Assembly: GCA_016800925.1 (NCBI GenBank)
Contig: JABCPU010000254.1
Coordinates: forward strand, 1 to 64,000
DNA from: Suillus spraguei
Lineage: Eukaryota > Basidiomycota > Agaricomycetes > Boletales > Suillaceae
Length of the DNA stretch: 64,000 bases
Reading direction: 5' to 3'
The notes below the pieces were generated by a model, which saw nothing but the letters and a program-made list of their open reading frames with translations, ran no database searches and was not told where the DNA came from. Position numbers and translations under genes: made by a program. Below are positions 10,945 through 21,012 of this stretch, in pieces (the stretch's first letter is position 1; every line of letters begins with the position of its first letter).

Positions 10945-12452
10945 TTCCTTCAGTCAATCAACTCGGTTAGCATTTGATCAACTACCACCTCGAAATGTCT
11001 TTCCCCACTGCTTATATCACACCCGTCATCGCTGCCACCAATGACTCTGACTCCGAAACTGAACAATATGGAACCCTTACCACTGAAATCGACAACACCT
11101 CCTACATTGAAGCTGCCATTCTCTGCGAGGGACAGCCCTCGAAATTGAAAGAATCCTCACTGAAAGAGGGCTTTCCCTGCCCTACTCCTTGTCAACATCA
11201 TTCGTACTGCAGCCCTATCGAAGCCACTGCCAAAGAACAACAGAAATTACACTCCGTCACCGTTTCCTTCATCTTCAAAAACGTATTCGTGCTTACGCTA
11301 TGCTGTTGCTTCCCAATTCTTTTAAGAATGATGTTGAAGAAGCTATTCACATCATTGCCGAATGTCGAGCAGGCATTGCTCGACCTCCCTCTCCGCAGGA
11401 AGATACGCCACTTCCTATTCCAGCACCCGCTTCTTCGCGCAGTATTCTAGTCTTGACGCCTTTGCTGGCCTATGCACTGCTGTCCAAGAATCGGACAACT
11501 CACCAATACGGTCGTCGAAACCATCCAGCATCAGTCGCTGAAACCAGAGCGGCTAGAAATTAGTAGAAGAAGCATCATGATTTACAACAAACGCAAGCGA
11601 CCTCGCATCTCCCCGAACACCATCTCCCATCGAACACCAACCTCACCCCCCCGTCATACCTCTCATGAATGCCCTGATGGCTGTATGAACCTTGCACAGA
11701 GGAGCAGTGTGAGGCCGCAATTACTAGGTATCCCTACCACTGAGTGGTAACGCTTGGCCCTCGACTTCGCGACCTTCATATACACCCCCCATGTCTATTC
11801 CATCGTCATTCGGTCCAATGGATCCCGTCTCTCCAGTCTTAGTAAAAGACTTCGGCATCACACTCCATTGTCATCTAATGAACTCCTTGCGATAGCTGAA
11901 AGAGGACTACTCCTGACCTCCCTGAATCCGCATACACTCTACTCCTGCTCAGCAGACGCAGCTCAGGCGAACAATACCCTTGCCTTGAAACGTATGAGGA
12001 GGAATAAGGGAAAGAACGCGCCAGATCACTAGCCCCACACCTATCATCTCCCATCACCTTACGCAAAGTTCATTCCAACCTGACGAAAATATGAAATGCC
12101 GGTCTGTGGCTACTTGGACATCGTCAGAAGAATTGTGCGGAATATCAGTGCAAGGTTTGCAGGTATTGGTCGCCACTCATTTATCATTTATTGTCCTCGA
12201 CGAGTCGGACCCCTCCCTTTCGTTAACCTGGAAAGACGAAGGTTTCTATGACGCGCTTCACTCTTGGGAGCAACAGCTTGATGATGAACGTATTCAAGCA
12301 GAAAAGAGAGGATCTAAAGACGCGCCGGTCTTGAAGAAGCGCGTATATGAGAGTGGTCTTTGCCGATGAAGACTACGAGTTAGCGATGATCCCATTTACT
12401 ATGCAAACCAAGATGAGTAAAGTCGGTGACTTTACGTGTAAAAAGGGGGTAA
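10945..12452 (+). other. Extra 3' region of chromovirus 2 with unassigned sense ORFs
   Basis: About 1.5 kb lie between the chromodomain stop and the 3' LTR, far more than a minimal Gypsy element needs. Overlapping sense frames suggest one decayed protein. It starts near 10,995 (MSFPTAYITPVIAATNDSDS), continues in another frame with RIRAYAMLLLPNSFKNDVEE and AIHIIAECRAGIARPPSPQE (11,290-11,410), then Pro-rich sequence and more fragments to about 12,370. I recognise no domain. It could be a third ORF (env-like position) or captured sequence. The segment ends in a polypurine tract (AAAAAGGGGG at 12,440-12,449) beside the LTR. Confidence 0.55.
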
Positions 12453-12924
12453 TGTTACAATCGTATGTGCCCCTATTCATTTTCCTTCTTCCTTTCCTGT
12501 ATATCTTGTCATGCAACTATGACTCATATGCTCAATGCATTTGTACGATACATGCCTTCCTTATTAGGATACGCAGTTACATTCCCACGTTACTTGGTCT
12601 GTGCGCACATATTGGCCTATTTAAGCACAGGTGTACTTGTAGTAGATTCCTTACTTTAATCTTACTGGGTTTTACCTGGAATCTCCTTCGCTTAGGTCTC
12701 CAACCTAAGTCGTCTTGAATCGTCTCTAAGTCTAAGCACTCCTTAGCCTTAGTCTCTATTCTCGCGGATACCTCTTAGACTTGTCTTTGAGGCTGAACCC
12801 TTGATCGTACTCGGAACACGTTCCTTGTACTTTCACCTTGTCCTCTTTTGGACATTGTAAGAACTCCCAGCAGACCGCCTGTGTCTTTTCACTGTCGCTG
12901 GTGACGCCACCCCAGTTCGTAACA
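12453..12924 (+). repeat. 3' LTR of chromovirus 2
   Basis: 472 bp, nearly identical to 5,340-5,813. Differences seen by eye include GGATACC context CGTGG/CGCGG, a missing G in CCCACGG, and GTGATGCC/GTGACGCC. It is followed by the target duplicate CTTGC. Confidence 0.93.
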
Positions 12925-14332
12925 CTTGCAAGGTCTTGGGAATAGATAAGGATGTCATCCAGATATACAACAACACATACGTCCAGCATATCGGCAAACA
13001 CGCTATTGACAAAGCGCTGGAAAGCTGCCGGAGCATTTGTGAGGCCTTCCGGCATCACCAACCATTCATAGGAGCCATAGCACGTACGGAAGGAAGTCTT
13101 CCACTCGTCTCCTTCTGTTATCCGGACGAGGTGATATGCAGATCGGAGATCAATTTTGGTATAAACTTTAGCGCGGCTCGGGGAGTCTAGAAGGTCGGCA
13201 ATGAGGGGTAACGGATATCGGTCTTTCTTGGTGATGTGGTTAAGGCCGCGGAAATCCACACAAAGGCGGAGGGATCCATCCTTCTTTTTGACAAATAGGA
13301 CGGGGGCTCCATGGGGAGAAGATGAGGAGCGGAGGAGTCCAGACGAGATGTTTTCATCAAGGAACTTCCGGAGGGCCTCAAGCTCTACCGGAGAAAGGGA
13401 GTATATGGTTCCGAGAGGCGGACTAGCCCCTTCTTCCAACTCAATCTTGAGATCGTAGGGTCGATGTGGGGGAAGTTGTCCGGCTTTGCCTTTGTCGAAG
13501 ACATCCGCGAATTCATGGTAGTCGGAAGGGATTCTGGAGAGGTCTGGAGGATCAGATGATACGGATGCGGATCGAAGGTTTACTTCGGAGGGACGGAGGT
13601 AGATGCTGAACTGAGTAGATCCTTCTAACTTGCAGGCACGGCAAAAGGCCACTGCGTTTATCAACGATATGTTAGGGACTGGAGTACCAGCGGAGGGTTC
13701 GGATTTGGTCAGAGGCAGAGTCTCTGCCACGGATGGGGTGCTCTGAGACGACGGAGATATTGGAGGGGAGGAATCTTCCTTGGGTGGAATACCCGAAGGT
13801 AACAGAGGTGTCAGATTGGATTTTCCTGCCATGGTCGGTGTGTCCGGAGGCAGCGGTGATGTGGATGGGGTTAATGGCACTCCTTGTTCAGTAGTTCAGA
13901 ACTCGATGCTGCCCAATACCCAGTCAATCAACGGATTGTGTCGGGTGAGCCAGCTATATCCGAGAACGATATAACATGAGGAATCCAAAGGGGTGACGTA
14001 GAACGTGTCGGAAGTGATTACACCAGAGGAGAATCAGACGGATAAGTTTATGGCTTCGACAATATTGTTATTGCATGTACCATCAAATAAACGGAGTGGA
14101 AGCGGAGGAATCTGATAGGTAGGAATTTTATGTTCTCGGACGAAATCAGTGTCTATGAAGCAGTGGGAGGAACCACAGTCTATGAGGGCCGGAAAGTCAG
14201 ATATATTGGAGAAAGATGGAAGAGAGACATATGGACACAGAGAGTTCGGATCAGGAAGAGTTACAGCGTTGAGTCGTAGTTCCGTTGCACGGGTTGGGCC
14301 AACGCGACCCTCATCCCGTACGGAGTCAGGAG
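12925..14332 (-). pseudogene. Chromovirus 1 pol, 5' part: protease and first half of RT
   Basis: Minus-strand sequence upstream of the nested element. The protease has ALIDCGSSHCFIDTDF near 14,190 (a D-C-G-S active site, not the usual DSG/DTG) and [16 protein letters not shown] near 13,925. A Pro/Ser-rich linker follows, then [20 protein letters not shown] and RT with [32 protein letters not shown] and [14 protein letters not shown] at about 12,935, where chromovirus 2 inserted. Two TGA codons (14,034-14,036, GTC TGA TTC, and 13,896-13,898, TTC TGA ACT) interrupt the protease part at probable former CGA codons. The rest of RT resumes at 5,339. Confidence 0.88.
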
Positions 14333-14341
14333 GGTCGCGGA

Positions 14342-14985
14342 CTAATTTTTTGCCTCATCTGAGGCTTCTGGTTCCGTTTCCGGAGTGAGCACAGTAGCGC
14401 GCGAAGTGGATTTGGTGCATTCCCGGGCAGTGTGACCAGGTCCGCCGCAGAACATACAGAGCCTTTTGTCAATACATCTCTGACGCTCCTGGGTGGTTAG
14501 CTTTCCATCTGCACCAACAATGCTAGGGAGATCTGAAACTTTTGGGGCAGAGGATGTTGTGGAGGATGTGGGTTTATTGAATTTGGGCGTATCGGATCCG
14601 GATGAGTTGGAATTCGTCCGGTCGGATGTTGACTGCCTGGGAGGATTGGAAGAGGTGGTTCTACTCTCTCGGGTGACTTCGCCCCTCCGTTCCCAGTAAC
14701 AGGCGTCGATGGTCTGGGCGAGAGTCTTGAACTCCGAAAGGGTAGTGGGCTTACCCATGCGACTAATCTCATCTTTGATTCGGGCCGGAAGTCCATTGTA
14801 GAATTGGCGTCGTAGGGCTCCGTCTCCCCATTCGCATACTTGGGAGGCAAGTCGCTGGAATTCTACAACGTACTTGTTGATCCATTGTCCGTCACGCATG
14901 TGGAGTTGTTCTAACTGCATCTCTGCGTCTCCGGAGGGATTGTGTGGTCTGAAATTGGTTTGGAGCTCGAGCATGAACTGGAGAG
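14342..14985 (-). pseudogene. Chromovirus 1 gag, C-terminal part with CCHC knuckle
   Basis: Sense (minus) reading from about 14,985: FMLELQTNFRPHNPSGDAE, GQWINKYVVEFQRLASQV and LRRQFYNGLPARIKDEISR are typical of Agaricomycete chromovirus capsid. A Ser/Thr-rich stretch and the knuckle CMFCGGPGHTARECTK (CX2CX4HX4C) near 14,440 follow, with a TAG stop at 14,342. It is separated from the N-terminal gag by the relict LTR at about 14,986-15,294. Without that insertion, gag would end here and the protease start in a different frame just downstream. Confidence 0.85.
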
Positions 14986-15294
14986 GTATGAATGGGGGGT
15001 CACAGCACGGGAAAGGGGTTGTGGGAGTTCTTACAAGGAAGAGGACAAGTGAATAGTACAAGGAACGGTTCGAGTACGATCAGGTCAGTCAGGGACAATC
15101 CGAGATATGCAAAAGAATAACTAAGGAGTGCTTAACTTAGAACGATTAGGGAATAAAAAATAAAAAGTAAATTAAAAAACTAAAAAAAAAAAAAAAAAAA
15201 AAAAAATATAAAACGAAAATATACAGATGACAATATGAATCATTATAATAACAAGGTAAATAAGTAAAAAATGAATAGGGCAGTAGATGTAACA
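14986..15294 (-). repeat. Relict family-2 LTR inserted in gag of chromovirus 1
   Basis: On the minus strand this begins TGTTACATCTACTGCCCTATTC, which resembles the start of the chromovirus 2 LTR. It later carries TGATCGTACTCG and CCTTGTAAGAACTCCCA, which match that LTR's 3' half. It is shorter (about 310 bp) and AT-rich, with a long T run (A run on the plus strand at about 15,184-15,206). Flanking gag words (PDWMDDY before, FMLELQ after) show it interrupts a once continuous gag. I could not find a clear target duplication, so its inner boundary is approximate. Confidence 0.6.
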
Positions 15295-15931
15295 AGTAGT
15301 CATCCATCCAGTCTGGACGGTTGCTATATCCGTCTGAAAGGAGGTCCGGTTCAAACCACTCGAGAGCCATACCCTTAAGGTAGGATTGGGCGAAATTGAC
15401 TTTAGCGCGTCCGGAACGGAAAGCGCTAGGTTTGCTCTGGAAGTTGAGCTCACATTGGACGAAGAATGCCCGGAGCTTGCGAGGTTCGGACCCATCGAAG
15501 GTATCTGGCTCACGGATTTTGACTTTGCTATCATCCGAGGTGGGGGTGCAATGGCTACTGCGAGCAAGGTGGTTAATGGCTACGGATAGTTGGGCTAGGA
15601 CCCGGTCCTGAGGGCTCAGGTGGATTTTATCTTCTTCGTCATCCAGGTCCTCGTTGTCCGGATCATCAACTTCATCATCTGGTGGGTTACTGCGCAGCTC
15701 ATCATCAAAGCGAATGGTCGGGCGCAAATTGGAGTCTGGGTTATCCGGGTTCTGAGTAGGTGTTATCGGATCCGGTCTGACTTGACGGGCGGAGATACTT
15801 TGACCTATGTCGCTCATGCTTGCACGACGTTGAGAGAAACTGGTGAATGTTTGGACGATGGGTGTGGGATCTCGTTGGATCGGACCAAGTCCGGCTCCTC
15901 GGAGTGTGTTTTGAGTTTTACGGGGAGGCAT
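15295..15931 (-). pseudogene. Chromovirus 1 gag, N-terminal part
   Basis: ATG at 15,929-15,931 lies 50 nt from the LTR. The protein opens with a basic/Pro-rich segment, then an Asp/Glu-rich stretch (DDEVDDPDNEDLDDEEDK) and the capsid start: KIREPDTFDGSEPRKLRAFF, FNQ-like helices with SGRAKVNFAQSYLKGMALEW and FEPDLLSDGYSNRPDWMDDY. The frame then runs into the relict LTR. Apart from that insertion this part is open. Confidence 0.85.
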
Positions 15932-15968
15932 GATATGGGATGGTTGCTAAGTTACTTGGAAAGGTTTG

Positions 15969-15979
15969 AGTTCGAATAT
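15969..15979 (-). other. Primer-binding site, self-priming type (chromovirus 1)
   Basis: On the sense (minus) strand ATATTCGAACT begins three bases after the 5' LTR end. Its exact complement, AGTTCGAATAT, occurs inside the LTR (plus-strand coordinates 16,360-16,370) 34 nt downstream of a TATATAAA box (16,397-16,404). This is the same arrangement and the same 11-nt length as in chromovirus 2, so priming from the RNA's own 5' end is likely. Confidence 0.6.
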
Positions 15980-15981
15980 AC

Positions 15982-16751
15982 TGTTAAGACTGTACTCAAG
16001 GGTAGAGAGATCCGAAGGGCTTTGGCCTCAGTTCGTGCACTGTGCCCCTTTCTCGAGTAATGCCCCTTATTTCAGGGAGGAGTTATTCGTCCGAAGACCC
16101 GGAAGGAGTTGCGTGATGGATCCGGGTGTCCGAAGGTGTTGGATATGGTACGTCCGAAGGTTATTCGGAACATAAGGAGAGGACAGAGATTTAAGGCTAG
16201 TTTCGGAACGAGTTCCTAACTAGAAACTAACGGAGATAGACTATCTGAAGATAGAGTCGGAGATATAGACTATAGGAATCAATCCTAAGTCTCGGAAAGT
16301 GACTTAAAGCGGAAAGTGGCTTAAGTCCGGAGGAGGCAGAATGAGTAGAATCTAAGATGATATTCGAACTAAGGTTCTACGGAGATCTACAAGTGGTTTA
16401 TATACTGTAAGTATCTAAGACGGATAATCAGCAAGTCCGGGACCGAGGGCTATGTACAAAGTGTAATGGAAGTCTAGTAGTTAATGCACAGCGGATCAGT
16501 AAGCATGAATCAGAAATGAACACAGGAAACAGATCAGTAACACAGGACGGGAATATAAACAGCCAGAGTACCGGTAGCAGGAGAAATGACAAAAGGAGAT
16601 AGACGCAGATATACACAAGGGAGTTAAGGTGCGAGAAGTGAGTACATTCGGATGGGTGGTCCGGACAGGATCTGTGGACCGGACGGATATGGAAACGATC
16701 GGATCTGGACGGATATGGTCAGATCTGAGATTAGAAGTATGGTATATGACA
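15982..16751 (-). repeat. 5' LTR of chromovirus 1
   Basis: 770 bp, partner of 920-1,689, followed by the target duplicate AGTAA at 16,752-16,756. On the sense strand it contains TATATAAA and, 34 nt on, the R start AGTTCGAATAT. Related solo LTRs lie at 38,004-38,772 and, more diverged, at 31,920-32,637. Confidence 0.93.
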
Positions 16752-19700
16752 AGTAACTCGTCAAGCTTGCAAAGATTCCCAGCAGCCATTAGCTCATCAA
16801 CTGCTCTGGAAGTCACAGGTCCAGATATTGTGTAGTCTCTCTTGTCAGCCACCAGGTCCTCTGTAAAATTGAGGCGGTCCTGCTTGTAAATAAATTTGAG
16901 GACCTGCAGTGCTTCGAGTGTGGCTGGAGATAAGTTGCTGCGCTGTAGAGTACAGGTCTCTTTGCTGGATGAAAATATATGTTCAGAAGGCACAGATGAA
17001 GCTTGAGCAGGCAGGACATCCATAGCAACACAAAATAGAAGTGGAAGTGTACGTTCTTTTTGCTAGCGCAATATTGCATGTTAATTCAATAAAATTCCAA
17101 ATGAAAATATATCACATACCTCCCAGAAATGGATGATATCTGTTGTGCATTTGGCTGCTTCAAGTAATATACCTGTGGTTTCATAATGCAAAAACTTGCA
17201 CTCAGCATCCTTCCAGTCCAGTTCAATTTGCTTGCGAATGCGTTCCTCCATAGTTTCCAGTGTCAGGGAGTGTATCACTGGCTCAGAGATAATGATGGTG
17301 GGAGTTGGAGGGACTGTACTAGCAGTAGAAGTGGAAGAGGCTGAGCACTGCACAGTTACTTTGAGGTTATTCATGTGGCCAAAACCAGCAGATAAGGACC
17401 GCAAGGCAATTGCTGTTGAGTTGGTGAGCACCTGCTGTGATACTGAGAGTGTTCCGGTTTGGGTATTGCTGACTCTGATGGACATATGGAATGAAGTCAT
17501 CTGCACAACACAAAATCATATCATCTGCAACATGCAGAAAAAATGACACACTGCTTGTAGGATCCATTCCTGAGCATTTTCAATGTCCTCTGCCTCCCAG
17601 TGCTCCTTCAACCACTCAAGTTTGATGCTTGGGTTAATAACTGTGAAAAAGTCACTACTGGTGGCTTGACAAGTGAAAAAAAATTGAACACACATTGAAA
17701 GTGCATATATGCATGTTTTCCTTCCTTTGTTGATGTACTGCTGTAGTTTATCAAGACCGACACCAATATAGTGGGATAACATAACTCCCATATTGTGCTT
17801 TGTAATTGGGTCCACTGGCCTTTGAGCACTTCATAAGCAGGCAGGGCCATTGATAGGGTTGGTGTCTGCTCTGAAGAGAGGAGTTCCTGTGCCATGTGAG
17901 GAACCTCGATAACTTGATGTATGTTGCAAAGAACATCAATGTCCTTCACATCCATGGAGAGGTCTGAAATGTCAGTGTTCTGTGTCTCAAGTAAGAAAGA
18001 TTGAATTGCCTTTGACAGAGAGTTAGTGTGAACTTTAATGGTAGCATTCAAAATTCAAAGTACATACTGGGTTTAGTGTTAGCACTCTATCAACCATGTT
18101 GAATGTTGATGACCATCTAGTTGTGCAGTCACGCAGCAACTGTACAACCGGTAGCATGGTCTTTCCATCAGAAAGCTTCCTTCTCCAGAACCCATTTGAA
18201 TTGCCTTCTTGGATCACAGCCTGGAGATGATGACGGCGTTGCCCAGATGAGTGGCAAGCTGAAACAATTCCATGACATTGTCCTACTGGATCAGTTGCTA
18301 GTGTTCTGGCATAGGCATGAAGTGCTGACTGGTTGATGTTACAATCGTACGTGCCTCTATTCATTTTCTATCTCTTTTACTTTGTATATTACGTAAAGCG
18401 ACTCTGACTCATATGCTCAACGCATCTGTACTATAGTTGCCTTCCTTCTTTGGATATGCACTTACATTCCCACGTCTCTCTTGGTCTGTGCGCACATATT
18501 GGCCTATTTAAGCACGTTGTATTACGCTTGTATACGGCACTTTAATCTTACTGGGTTTTACCTGGAATCTCCTTCGCTTAGGTCTCCAACCTAAGTCATC
18601 TTGAATCGTCTCTAAGTCTAAGCACTCCTTAGTCTTAGTCTCTATTCTCGTAGAACCTCTTAGATTCGTCTTTGAGGCTGAACCCTTGATTGTACTCGGA
18701 ACGTGTTCCTTGTACTTTCACCTTGTCCTCTTTTGGACATTGTAGACTTCCCAGCAGACCGTCTGTGTCTTTTCACTGTCGCTGGTGATGCCACCCCAGT
18801 TCGTAACAGTTGACAGGATCAGTTGAGGCTGCAAGAACAGGAAGGCAAGGGTTCTTCTTTAGTTCTGTAAGGATTGCTTGCACTGTGAGGTTAACAACAT
18901 GCAGAAAGCACCTAGTGATTGGTTAGTGAAAAATTTTGTGACATTCAATATCAGCTTACTGCAGACGGTTACCATTGTGATCAAATGGAATATCTCTTTG
19001 CATGAGCTCCTCCTTAATTGCTACCATAAGTGTGTTGTTGTTGGATGCATTGTCCATGGTGATCTGACCAAGCTGTGCAATTGTAGCTCATGAGTGTGAA
19101 CTATAGCACAAACATGAAAAATACCCATACCTTGTTACTGGTTTCAAGTTCATCAGTGATCTTAAGGAATTCTTGTCCAAGGTGTGCACCAGTATGAGCC
19201 CCTGTGATAAAATGAACTGCTACAAGATGTGTTTTGAACACTAGGACACCTTTCAGATCATGAGCCATGAAATGTGCTGTTAGCGCCATGAAACTATCAA
19301 GGTTTGGATCACTCCAAAGGTCAGTGGTGTGAGATATGCAACCAAGAGCTTTCTGAGGTGAAATCAATACTATTTAGTGCAAACACAATCAAAATTTGTC
19401 AGTGCACTGTACCTTAAGATCAGTTTTCACTTTGTGATACTCTGTCTGGAACTCCTTGAGAATCATTTCAGTCAGTTTGGTGTGGTGTGGGAGGTTCTTG
19501 TCCTGTATGTTGCCTTTTCCAAGGTACAAAAGGAGGTCACAAAATTCAGGATATTCAACAACATTGAAGGACTGCAAGTACATCCAACACAGATGCTTAG
19601 TAAGTTTATGGTGTGATTTAAAATATTACTTACTTGATCATCAACAGCTATCCACTTCATGAGCAAATGATAGAACATCTCAATCGTAAATGCAACACTT

Positions 19701-20336
19701 TGAATTTGGTTGCTGGAGTCCTCCTCGCCATTTTTGAGTCCTATAATTGCACAAATGTCCCTCCAGCATTGTCCATGCTTGTGCAAGTGATTTTGGCAGG
19801 TTGATGTCATGCCATCACTAACTTTATAAACTTTCCACCATGCATTCTCCTCATTGTCACTGAACATTTTGAGTGTCTGACCATGACCAGTAGAACTAAG
19901 TGCCACTCACCCGCAGAGTCTACAAGCAACATATAGTGAGTTGGGCTTGTTCATCAGTCTTGGCTGATTCTCTGGCATTTTTTCAGGTTGCTCTGGGGAG
20001 TCTACTGCCCACATGAAGTACCAGACATCGGAGGCAGCAACTTTTGTATCTCATTGCTGTTTCACTTGAGGAACAGGTCCTGACTCAGTTGGAGCAGCTG
20101 TTGTGATTGGGAGCTCGCCAGTTGATACAGACTCAGAGGATGTTGTGTTGGGCACAGGTCCAACTCCACACACAGCTGCTGCTATTACTGGTGCAATAAC
20201 AGCTGTGCTGGTGGTCATCTTTTGTTGTTTTCGAGTAGGTGCAGTTCCACTAGCTGCATTTTTGCATTTTTGGCCTCTTTTCTCTGTTGCACCTGTATTG
20301 ACCACCTCATCAGTTGTGTTCTGAAGGGGTGCATCC
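16752..20336 (-). pseudogene. hAT 1 transposase (BED finger, hAT dimerisation domain)
   Basis: The gene reads from an ATG at about 20,336 down to 16,752. A low-complexity Thr/Ser/Pro-rich N-terminus is followed by a BED-type zinc finger (VACRLC near 19,920, then a C..H..H pair near 19,790), a transposase core with the word TTDLWSD near 19,320, a TRWSSTFNMVDR segment near 18,110, and a C-terminal dimerisation region. The last contains VLPAQASSVPSE, IFSSSKETCTLQR and LKFIYKQDRLNF at 17,020-16,850. These words are typical of fungal hAT transposases. The frame shifts repeatedly; some breaks may be introns, others look like decay. A solo LTR (18,337-18,808) lies inside it and the last 12 codons sit beyond the chromovirus at 884-919. 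Confidence 0.8.
18337..18808 (+). repeat. Solo LTR, chromovirus 2 family, inside hAT 1
   Basis: 472 bp, TGTTACAATCG...CAGTTCGTAACA, flanked by perfect 5-bp duplications GTTGA (18,332-18,336 and 18,809-18,813). The TATA-like TATTTAAG and the R-start word ACTTTAATCTT are conserved. No internal sequence remains, so it probably arose by LTR-LTR recombination. It lies in the decayed hAT transposase, on the strand opposite that gene. Confidence 0.93.
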
Positions 20337-21012
20337 ATGACAATAGGACTGTGTTACATCAGTAGTTGTCCGAGTCCGAGCCCAGCAGGTGAATGTAAGG
20401 GTGGGTTAGATTGGTATTGATTCAGAGGTGGTCCCCACACTGCATGCATCATGTGAAAAGCTGTCATCAGAGGCAGGAGTTGTTGGGCCAGGTGAGATGT
20501 TGTGAAGTGATTCAAAGGATCCACTTGAGGTCTAAAGTGGTGACAGTGTGCTTTGGTGAGAATTTGAGTGGAAGGGTTGTTCAAGAGGACTGAGATGGGA
20601 AAATAACCACTGACCAGCATTCTGCTGTGAAGACATGGGGTCAAAAATATTGCTCGCAGAAATTCTGAGCTAGTATCATGATATTTAAGTTTTTTTTATG
20701 GACCATTCAGCAGTCACTGAGGGTCCAGCCAGGGTCTCAATTCAGAGAACAGCCAAGAGTAAATATCTAGAAAATTACTTTAATGTTGAAGGAGCATTTA
20801 CGAGTCTGCTGCAGCTCATATTCATATTGGTCTGGGGTCATTCACAGGGGATTATGATGTATGGCTATGAAGTACACTAAATCGATTGTAAATTGCGAAC
20901 CCAAATGAGTTGCAACTCGATTTAAATCTGACTTTTGACTTGTAATGAATTTAGTCATTTTCGAAGCAAGCCGATTTCACATCGAATTGAACTTGCCTCA
21001 ACAGCAACACTA

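Larger units (their letters stand above)
5340..12924 (+). mobile_element. Chromovirus 2 (Ty3/Gypsy LTR retrotransposon) nested in chromovirus 1 pol
   Basis: LTRs at 5,340-5,813 and 12,453-12,924 enclose gag, protease, RT-RNase H-integrase and a chromodomain, all plus strand. Perfect 5-bp duplications CTTGC flank it (5,335-5,339 and 12,925-12,929). Excision of the element plus one CTTGC rejoins the RT reading frame of chromovirus 1 just after its YLDD motif (LASHKEHVREVL). The two LTRs differ at only about six sites including single-base indels, so it is younger than its host element. It carries several TGA stops and frameshifts and an unusual 1.5-kb region between the chromodomain and the 3' LTR. 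Confidence 0.93.
920..16751 (-). mobile_element. Chromovirus 1 (Ty3/Gypsy LTR retrotransposon), minus strand
   Basis: Two 770-bp LTRs (920-1,689 and 15,982-16,751) bound the element, with perfect 5-bp target duplications AGTAA at 915-919 and 16,752-16,756. Reading on the minus strand, the order is LTR, PBS, gag with CCHC knuckle, protease, RT, RNase H, integrase, chromodomain, an antisense accessory gene, polypurine tract, LTR. By eye the LTRs differ at about 15 positions, 14 of them transitions, so it is older than the nested chromovirus 2. Its own length without nested insertions is about 8.2 kb. Gag carries a relict LTR insertion, pol carries a 7.6-kb retroelement, and at least three TGA stops replace probable CGA codons, so it is inactive. 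Confidence 0.93.
668..21012 (-). mobile_element. hAT-type DNA transposon 1, nested host of two chromoviruses
   Basis: The left end starts TAGTGTTGCC at 668 and the right end finishes AGCAACACTA at 21,012. The next 20 or so bases (CGAGGCGAATC.. against TGAGGCAAGTTC..) also match imperfectly, giving decayed terminal inverted repeats of hAT type. The flanking octamers GTTTGAGG (660-667) and GTTCAAGG (21,013-21,020) differ at two positions, both transitions, and fit an old 8-bp hAT target duplication. The interior carries a minus-strand transposase with BED finger and hAT dimerisation domain. The element is split by a chromovirus (920-16,751) and a solo LTR (18,337-18,808), so the ancestral length is only about 4 kb. 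It is not expected to be active. Confidence 0.75.

Noticed and set aside
12347..12718. Plus-strand frame crossing into the 3' LTR of chromovirus 2, with a twin at 5,322-5,607
   Set aside because: The reading lies mostly inside the LTR and appears in each LTR copy; it is an LTR shadow, not a gene.
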